Assembly: GCF_013415305.1 (NCBI RefSeq)
Contig: NZ_JACBXU010000003.1
Location: forward strand, 372,001-436,000
Reading direction: 5' to 3'
DNA length: 64,000 bases
Source: Pantoea sp. WMus005
GTDB lineage: Bacteria > Pseudomonadota > Gammaproteobacteria > Enterobacterales > Enterobacteriaceae
The notes under the pieces were generated by a model. It was not told the DNA's origin and did no database searches. It saw only the letters and a program-made list of their open reading frames with translations. Each line of letters begins with the position of its first letter. Within the stretch, counting starts at the first letter, position 1. Shown here piece by piece: positions 58,669 to 64,000 of the stretch. A program made the position numbers and the translations under genes.

Positions 58669-61600
58669 TTATCCCAGCGGCAGCGTAAACCAGAAACGGC
58701 TGCCCCCTTCCGCCCGATTCTCTGCACCCAGCTCCCCACGATGCTTTTTGATGATCCCTTTACTGATGGTCAGCCCCATGCCCATACCACTTTTTTTCGT
58801 GGTATAGAACGACTCAAAGATCTTTTCCCGCACGTCGTCAGCCAGACCACAACCGCTATCCAGCACCTCAAAACGCAGTGTATCGGGCGTCGGATTCTCT
58901 GAGGTCAGGCGCAACACTGCCACACGCGGTAAATCGTCTGACATGGCATCGAACGCATTGATCACCAGATTCAGCAGCACCTGCTGAATCTGAACACGGT
59001 CACAGAAAATATCAGCCTTAGCGGCCCGCAGTTTCAATTCCAGCGAAATCCCGCGTCGCTCCAGCTCAATCCGGGAAAGCGCCAGAATGTCACGCGCAAT
59101 CAGATGCAGGTTTTCCGAAGCAAAACTCGATTCATGATTGCGGGTCAGCGCCTGCAGACCACGAATAATCTCCCCGGCACGCTGTCCCTCTTTGATAATT
59201 TCATCCAGACCACTTTTGGCATTTTCCAGCATCAGCGGTTCCCGCTTCAGCCAGCGCAGGCTGGCACCTGCATTCGCCACGATCGACATCAACGGCTGGC
59301 TGATTTCGTGGGCAATGGATGCGGTCAGCTGCCCGACGGTGGTGGCGCGGGTGACACGCGCCAGATCCGCCTGTGCCATTCGCGCGCTATCCTCCGCCAG
59401 ACGCTGCGAGGTGATATCGGAAATGGTGCCGAAATACTCTTTTACCTCGGGGAAGTTGTCTACCGGCTCCCCTATACCCTTGATGTAGCGACATTCACCA
59501 TCCGGCCTGAGCACACGGAACTCAGCCTGCATGCTGCGTCCCTGACTGACGCTTTGCGTTACCAGTTCGCTGATGCATTCATGATCATCAGGATGAACGC
59601 GGGTCAGGAAGTCTGCCATCGACAATCCCTTCTGATCTGCTGGCAGGCCCAGAATACGGCCATACTCTTCAGAGACCATCATCATGTCCTCGGTCACTTC
59701 CCAGCGCCAGGTCCCGGTATGACTGATCTTCTCGCCAAGCATTAGCGAAGTTTTACTGGCACGCAGCTGTTTCTCAACCCGCCGCCGATGGTTGTTCTCC
59801 TCCAGCAGTTCCGCGTAGAGTCGCGCCGTCTCCAGGGAAACCGCCGCCTGCGCACTCAGTGTTTTCACGATATGAGAATGCTCAGCGGTGAAGGCATCGG
59901 GCATCAGCCGATTTTCCAGATAGAGCACCCCGACCATGTTGGCCTGTCTGAACATCGGAACACAGAGCACCGCCGCACCTGAGGCGACCAGGTAAGGATC
60001 CTGACTGAACGGACTGAACGTCTCTGGTTTGCCAGTGCGAATCTCCTGGCCAGTGCGGATTACCGCTGACAGCACCGATAATGGCAGGTCGGTCGCGTCG
60101 GGCCGCTCTTTGACAATCTGCACCCGGACGCCATCGGCCGTGCTTTCCGCCCAGGCCTGCGTCTCTGGCAAATTGCCATCCAGAATGCGGATAAGGCGAC
60201 AGCGCTGGGCACCGGCCCGCTCCAGCAGCATCCGCATCAGGGTGTGAATCAACCGATCCAGGTTGATCTCTTCCGTCAGGACTCGCACGGCGGTCAGGAC
60301 ACTTTCAAGGTCGTAGAAAGTGGCATCCTGGGTAAACGGAATGGTCGCCAGCGCGCTGTTTTGCAACGGCGCAGCCAGATGCGGATAGTGCTGTTCCAGC
60401 TGACGTACCATAGCCTGTGCACCCCAGTTCTCCCAGCTGACCATGGCGGCCTTAATGTAAGCCTCTGCGGCGGTATCCAGCTGCAGGGCTTTACAGCAGC
60501 GGCCCGCCAGCTGATTTGCCAGCGCATGAATGTGAAGATAGCCGGCCTGACGGGAAAGACGAATCGCACTTTCATACTGCTTCAGCGCCTCGCCTGTGTC
60601 GCCCTTAAGTCGGGCGCACTCGGCCCTCAGCAGGGCATATTTGTCCGCAAACAGACCAGGATTGAGATCAGTCCAGCCGGCAAACTTATCCAGATGAAAG
60701 CGTAGCGCGTCGCTGTCAGCCGCTTCTGGCTGATGACTCAGGGACAATGCACTGTAGAAATGTAAATCCATCAGGTAGATATACGCAGGCACCGCATTAA
60801 TCAATGACTGGATTTCTGTCAGGCAGCGCAGGGCGTCACCGTATTCAGCTGCATAGAAATGGGCCATTCCCCGATACAGCCCCGACCAGAACCGCACCAT
60901 TGCTTTAGGGCCGGAGAGTAGCCCAGGCTCACTGCCCGCCACCAGCGGCAAAACCTCATCGCGTTCACCCGCTCTGAATCCGTTACTGTTACGCACCTGC
61001 ATCACCAGTTGCTTTTGCATCAGCAAGACGTTCTCTACATCGGGATAAACCGATTTGCGGGTAAAGGCGAGTCCGCGCTCAATGGAGGTCATCACCGACT
61101 CCAGGTGATCGCCTCGTGTCAGCGAATTCATGATCTGGTGCCGCAACGAGAGACAGGCAAAGGAGCGATCGCCGTGCCTTACCGCAACGCGGAAACTTTC
61201 ACGGGCGCATTCTACGGCGACAGCCAGCGGCTGCGTCCAGATCCCCACCTGATCCAGCGGCAGTAGCGTGCGGGCTTTGTAGCGTATAAAGTCATGCTGC
61301 TCCACCAGCTCCCGTGCTACCCGGCCACAGGCATAGCTAAAATGCCAGGCCTGATAGCGTTCGCCCGTCAGTACGCTGAACCAGGCCAGGCCAAACGCAG
61401 AAGCACCGGTCATGCCGTGTTCCAGCGTCATCTCCAGCATCCGGCACACCAGAATCAGATGCAGCTGCGGGCAGTCGTAGGCAGAGACAAAAATGGTGCT
61501 GGCCATCAGATTAAGCACCGATTCAATTTCAGAATCCGTGTTCAGCGGCAGCCGGGAAAAAGCAGTTTGCGGTGAATCGCCGATACGCGCCCTGAGCGCC

Positions 61601-64000
61601 AGCCATGCGGCGTCAATTTCCGCGTCACCAGGATCCCGGTTCAGATGCACACCAAAGACCGCCAGCCAGGCCAGCGCCGTTTCCAGCGCAAGATGGTTGT
61701 CAGACTGGCGCATGTGAATTTCCGCAGAAAGACAGGCGGCCATCGATTTTTCGCTCAGCGTGCCCGGCTCACCAAGCAGTCGGGTACAGAGCGTTTGTGC
61801 TGTAGTGAGATTACCCTGCAGAAACTCGCACTCCGCCTCATCAAAACCGAGCATAAAGTCATTGCCGGTCACCATCCTCAGACTGAGGCGCTGAGCGGTG
61901 CGCAGATAGCGCAGCGACGAGAGATAGTCCCCGGCACGTTTCGCCGCCTGCGCCGCGCGCAGACAGAGAGGATAGTAACGCTCGCGGTCTGCGACACTGA
62001 GCGGCAGTTCAGCAATCATGCCAATGTGATAAACCGCGCGGAACAGCATCTCACTGTTATCAGCGCGGATAACTGTTGCTGATAGCCATGCTGCTGCCTG
62101 CTGGTGAAGATGCTGTTGCTGGCGGAGGTCGGGAAGCAATAACGCCGCGTTGTGCACCCGATCGTGAGTAAACGCATAGTGCACACCCGTCAGAGTGATG
62201 AAACGTCCGCTGACAGCCGGTTCAAGCTGCCGCTGGATTAACGTCACAGGCGTCGCGGAGAGATGACTTAACAGCGACAGCTCGCCACTGGCGCCCAGGC
62301 AGGCCAGCGATCCCAGCAGTTGTCGGGTGATCTCCGGCATCCGTGCCAGCTGATTTAACACCAGCGTGGCCACATTGTCGGTGTAGTGACGCGCAGTCAG
62401 TGCCTGGCTGTCGTAATGCCATTTCGGTGGGTTCTGACGAAAGTTAATCACCCCATCTTCCACCGCCTGCCGAAAGAACTCCTGCATCGAGAGCGGGTTA
62501 CCACCGGTTTTCTCGAAGAGAATCTGTGCCAGCTCACGATTGCCGCCGGGTCGTGAATGAAGCATTCCCGACAACCAGCGGCCGATGCTTTTAACACTCA
62601 GCGGCTGCGGCGTTAGTGACACGACCCGTGGCGCAGCGGCTCTGAGCCGCAGAAGAAACCCGGCAATCATCGGACAAGGCATTGATTCGCCCTCCCGGAA
62701 GGCAAGCACCAGCATAAACGGCAGGTGCTCATTGCGGGTTACCAGGTTTTCCAGCAGTTGCAACGTGGCATTGTCAGCCCAGTGAACATCATCAATCAGC
62801 ATCACCAGCGGACGGCCCGGCGTGGCAAAAGCCTGTATGAGCGCAGAGGCCATCTGATTAAACTGCTCGCGGGCATCCGGCGCATGGCGCACCAGCGGCT
62901 GTAAGGTCTGGATATTCAGCAGCTGTTTTAACTCAGGCACCAGCTCAATGGCCAGATCGGTATACCCACCTAGCAGCCGCAACAATCGTCCACGCCATTT
63001 GCTGACTTCCAGCGATGACAGTCCCAGCAGATAAAGCGTAACCGTGCGGAAAGCGGAGGCCACTGCGGCATAGGGCGCGCCTGGCGAATGTTGATCGGCT
63101 TTGCTGGCGGCAAGGAGAATTTGTCGGTGCTGCAGCGTTTTAAGGGCGGAAGCGATAATAGCCGATTTGCCCGAACCGGGCGCACCGCTCAGCATCACCA
63201 GACTCTGCGTTCCCGTGCGGTTGACCGACTCCAGCGTGGTCAGCAACACGCGGGCCTGCGGATGCTGAGTGAACAGTGTCTCGGCCCGAAAGCTGGTGCT
63301 GAACCGCTCCTGCAGACCAGGCGTAAACGGTGCAATGGTGTTCTCTGTTGTCAGCGTCGCCTGGCAACGTCGCAGATCGGCCATCAGTCCCTGTACGCTC
63401 TGATAGCCGTCAGCGGGTGACTTTGCCATCAGACGCAGCAGAATCATCGAAAGCATCGGCGGCACATCTTCTCTGACCTGATCGGCGGGTCGCGGGGCAG
63501 TGGCAATGTGATGATGAATCCACTCCGCTTCACCTGCATCAGGCGAGCCAAACGGCAGCTTGCCAGTGAGGTATTCATACAACACCACACCCAGACTGTA
63601 GAGATCGCTCAGGCTACTGACTGGATGTGGCGTGCGCCCGGTATGCTCAGGAGACATATACGCCAGCGTGCCGCCTGAGGCGCGCAGGTTGTTTTTTTCT
63701 GCTGACTGCGCCGCCAGCGAGGCGAGTCCAAATCCGCCCAGCCGGAACCGGCCATCGTCAGTGATGAAAAAATGGCCCGGCTTGATATCTCCATGCACGA
63801 TGCCCTGATGATGCGCCTGACCCAGCGTGTAGCAAAGCTGCAACGCGACCTGCAGGAAGTCGGCGATTTTATCAGGCGGTGTCGCGAGATTGTTAGCCAG
63901 GGTTCGAAAAGGAAACGTGGGGTATATCAACGCATAACGGTTGAGATAACGGGTAGAGCCGGTGGCGGTGATGGCCCAGCGAGGGGAAAGATAAGCGGCC
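58669..64000 (-). CDS. Very large hybrid kinase: protein-kinase-like/AAA/GAF/PAS/histidine kinase, 5' end outside window
   Basis: The frame is open to the right edge, so the start is beyond 64000. From the N-terminal side: a Ser/Thr-kinase-like domain (63.3-64.0 kb, HGDIKPGHFF), an AAA ATPase (Walker A GAPGSGKS near 63.17 kb; Walker B VMLIDDVHWADN near 62.8 kb), a long helical repeat region, a GAF domain (about 59.8-60.3 kb), PAS (about 59.4-59.8 kb), HisKA with SIAHEISQP (near 59.3 kb) and HATPase_c with NLVINAFDAM and DSGCGLADDV. The kinase-like domain has GGFG instead of DFG. Such trifunctional proteins are known from environmental proteobacteria; ligand and targets are unknown. Confidence 0.9.
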   Translation of the reverse strand, partial: AAYLSPRWAITATGSTRYLNRYALIYPTFPFRTLANNLATPPDKIADFLQVALQLCYTLGQAHHQGIVHGDIKPGHFFITDDGRFRLGGFGLASLAAQSAEKNNLRASGGTLAYMSPEHTGRTPHPVSSLSDLYSLGVVLYEYLTGKLPFGSPDAGEAEWIHHHIATAPRPADQVREDVPPMLSMILLRLMAKSPADGYQSVQGLMADLRRCQATLTTENTIAPFTPGLQERFSTSFRAETLFTQHPQARVLLTTLESVNRTGTQSLVMLSGAPGSGKSAIIASALKTLQHRQILLAASKADQHSPGAPYAAVASAFRTVTLYLLGLSSLEVSKWRGRLLRLLGGYTDLAIELVPELKQLLNIQTLQPLVRHAPDAREQFNQMASALIQAFATPGRPLVMLIDDVHWADNATLQLLENLVTRNEHLPFMLVLAFREGESMPCPMIAGFLLRLRAAAPRVVSLTPQPLSVKSIGRWLSGMLHSRPGGNRELAQILFEKTGGNPLSMQEFFRQAVEDGVINFRQNPPKWHYDSQALTARHYTDNVATLVLNQLARMPEITRQLLGSLACLGASGELSLLSHLSATPVTLIQRQLEPAVSGRFITLTGVHYAFTHDRVHNAALLLPDLRQQQHLHQQAAAWLSATVIRADNSEMLFRAVYHIGMIAELPLSVADRERYYPLCLRAAQAAKRAGDYLSSLRYLRTAQRLSLRMVTGNDFMLGFDEAECEFLQGNLTTAQTLCTRLLGEPGTLSEKSMAACLSAEIHMRQSDNHLALETALAWLAVFGVHLNRDPGDAEIDAAWLALRARIGDSPQTAFSRLPLNTDSEIESVLNLMASTIFVSAYDCPQLHLILVCRMLEMTLEHGMTGASAFGLAWFSVLTGERYQAWHFSYACGRVARELVEQHDFIRYKARTLLPLDQVGIWTQPLAVAVECARESFRVAVRHGDRSFACLSLRHQIMNSLTRGDHLESVMTSIERGLAFTRKSVYPDVENVLLMQKQLVMQVRNSNGFRAGERDEVLPLVAGSEPGLLSGPKAMVRFWSGLYRGMAHFYAAEYGDALRCLTEIQSLINAVPAYIYLMDLHFYSALSLSHQPEAADSDALRFHLDKFAGWTDLNPGLFADKYALLRAECARLKGDTGEALKQYESAIRLSRQAGYLHIHALANQLAGRCCKALQLDTAAEAYIKAAMVSWENWGAQAMVRQLEQHYPHLAAPLQNSALATIPFTQDATFYDLESVLTAVRVLTEEINLDRLIHTLMRMLLERAGAQRCRLIRILDGNLPETQAWAESTADGVRVQIVKERPDATDLPLSVLSAVIRTGQEIRTGKPETFSPFSQDPYLVASGAAVLCVPMFRQANMVGVLYLENRLMPDAFTAEHSHIVKTLSAQAAVSLETARLYAELLEENNHRRRVEKQLRASKTSLMLGEKISHTGTWRWEVTEDMMMVSEEYGRILGLPADQKGLSMADFLTRVHPDDHECISELVTQSVSQGRSMQAEFRVLRPDGECRYIKGIGEPVDNFPEVKEYFGTISDITSQRLAEDSARMAQADLARVTRATTVGQLTASIAHEISQPLMSIVANAGASLRWLKREPLMLENAKSGLDEIIKEGQRAGEIIRGLQALTRNHESSFASENLHLIARDILALSRIELERRGISLELKLRAAKADIFCDRVQIQQVLLNLVINAFDAMSDDLPRVAVLRLTSENPTPDTLRFEVLDSGCGLADDVREKIFESFYTTKKSGMGMGLTISKGIIKKHRGELGAENRAEGGSRFWFTLPLG

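Overview
The window reads as an enterobacterial genome segment, most probably Erwiniaceae and close to Pantoea. This rests on gene content and protein style: a BglG-controlled arbutin/beta-glucoside operon, YebG, a DUF1090/YqjC protein, orphan NlpA, a guanidine carboxylase operon, FliA-type promoters and FDH with DUF1641. There are no tRNA, rRNA, IS or CRISPR sequences, and no ribosomal or replication genes. I cannot tell from the sequence whether this is chromosome or a large plasmid.

Layout. 1-1.9 kb: the end of a polar amino acid ABC importer (permease, ATPase, binding protein). 2.0-3.4 kb: a translationally coupled HAM1-like nucleotide pyrophosphatase and SIR2-family protein, a possible defence or nucleotide-stress pair, followed by SOS-controlled yebG with a perfect LexA box. 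4.4-10.4 kb: a beta-glucoside regulon (OprB-type porin, BglG antiterminator, PTS IIBCA, 6-phospho-beta-glucosidase) with three RAT/terminator switches, one before each of the first three genes. 10.4-11.8 kb: an autoregulated-looking Fic protein and an unannotated 34-residue membrane protein. 12.0-14.0 kb: a FliA-driven chemoreceptor. 14.1-20.6 kb: a carbohydrate ABC importer with PfkB kinase and divergent ROK repressor. 20.6-29.9 kb: glutamate dehydrogenase and a run of single genes (DUF1090, MerR-like regulator, lipoprotein, NTF2-like, type II lumazine synthase, solitary phage antirepressor, NlpA, cupin), ending in a MolA/ModA-like pair behind a ModE-like operator.

30.1-35.3 kb is the most disturbed part: two related modules of an M23-GH19 peptidoglycan hydrolase, each followed by a secreted putative immunity protein. 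The first toxin carries one frameshift. The second has a nonsense codon and a large deletion, and its neighbour is also interrupted. The DNA is AT-richer here and looks acquired.

35.6-43.6 kb is a guanidine-degradation operon: guanidine-I riboswitch, ABC importer, two DUF1989 proteins (UAAP1/UAAP2, CgdAB-like) and a biotin-dependent guanidine/urea carboxylase. The carboxylase gene has its own guanidine-II riboswitch of two ACGR hairpins. No allophanate hydrolase follows.

43.6-54 kb: a LysR regulator divergent from a BesD/HalD-like Fe(II)/2-oxoglutarate oxygenase, a BdlA-like PAS-PAS-MCP protein, a DUF4432 epimerase-like protein, then a periplasmic peroxiredoxin, DsbD/ScsB-like reductase, ECF sigma factor and NrsF anti-sigma cluster that looks like an oxidative-stress system, an alpha/beta hydrolase and a GFA protein. 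54-64 kb: a DUF1641-associated formate dehydrogenase alpha subunit, a FixJ-type response regulator, and convergently a very large kinase-like/AAA/GAF/PAS/histidine kinase protein that runs off the right edge and whose Ser/Thr kinase domain has lost its DFG aspartate.
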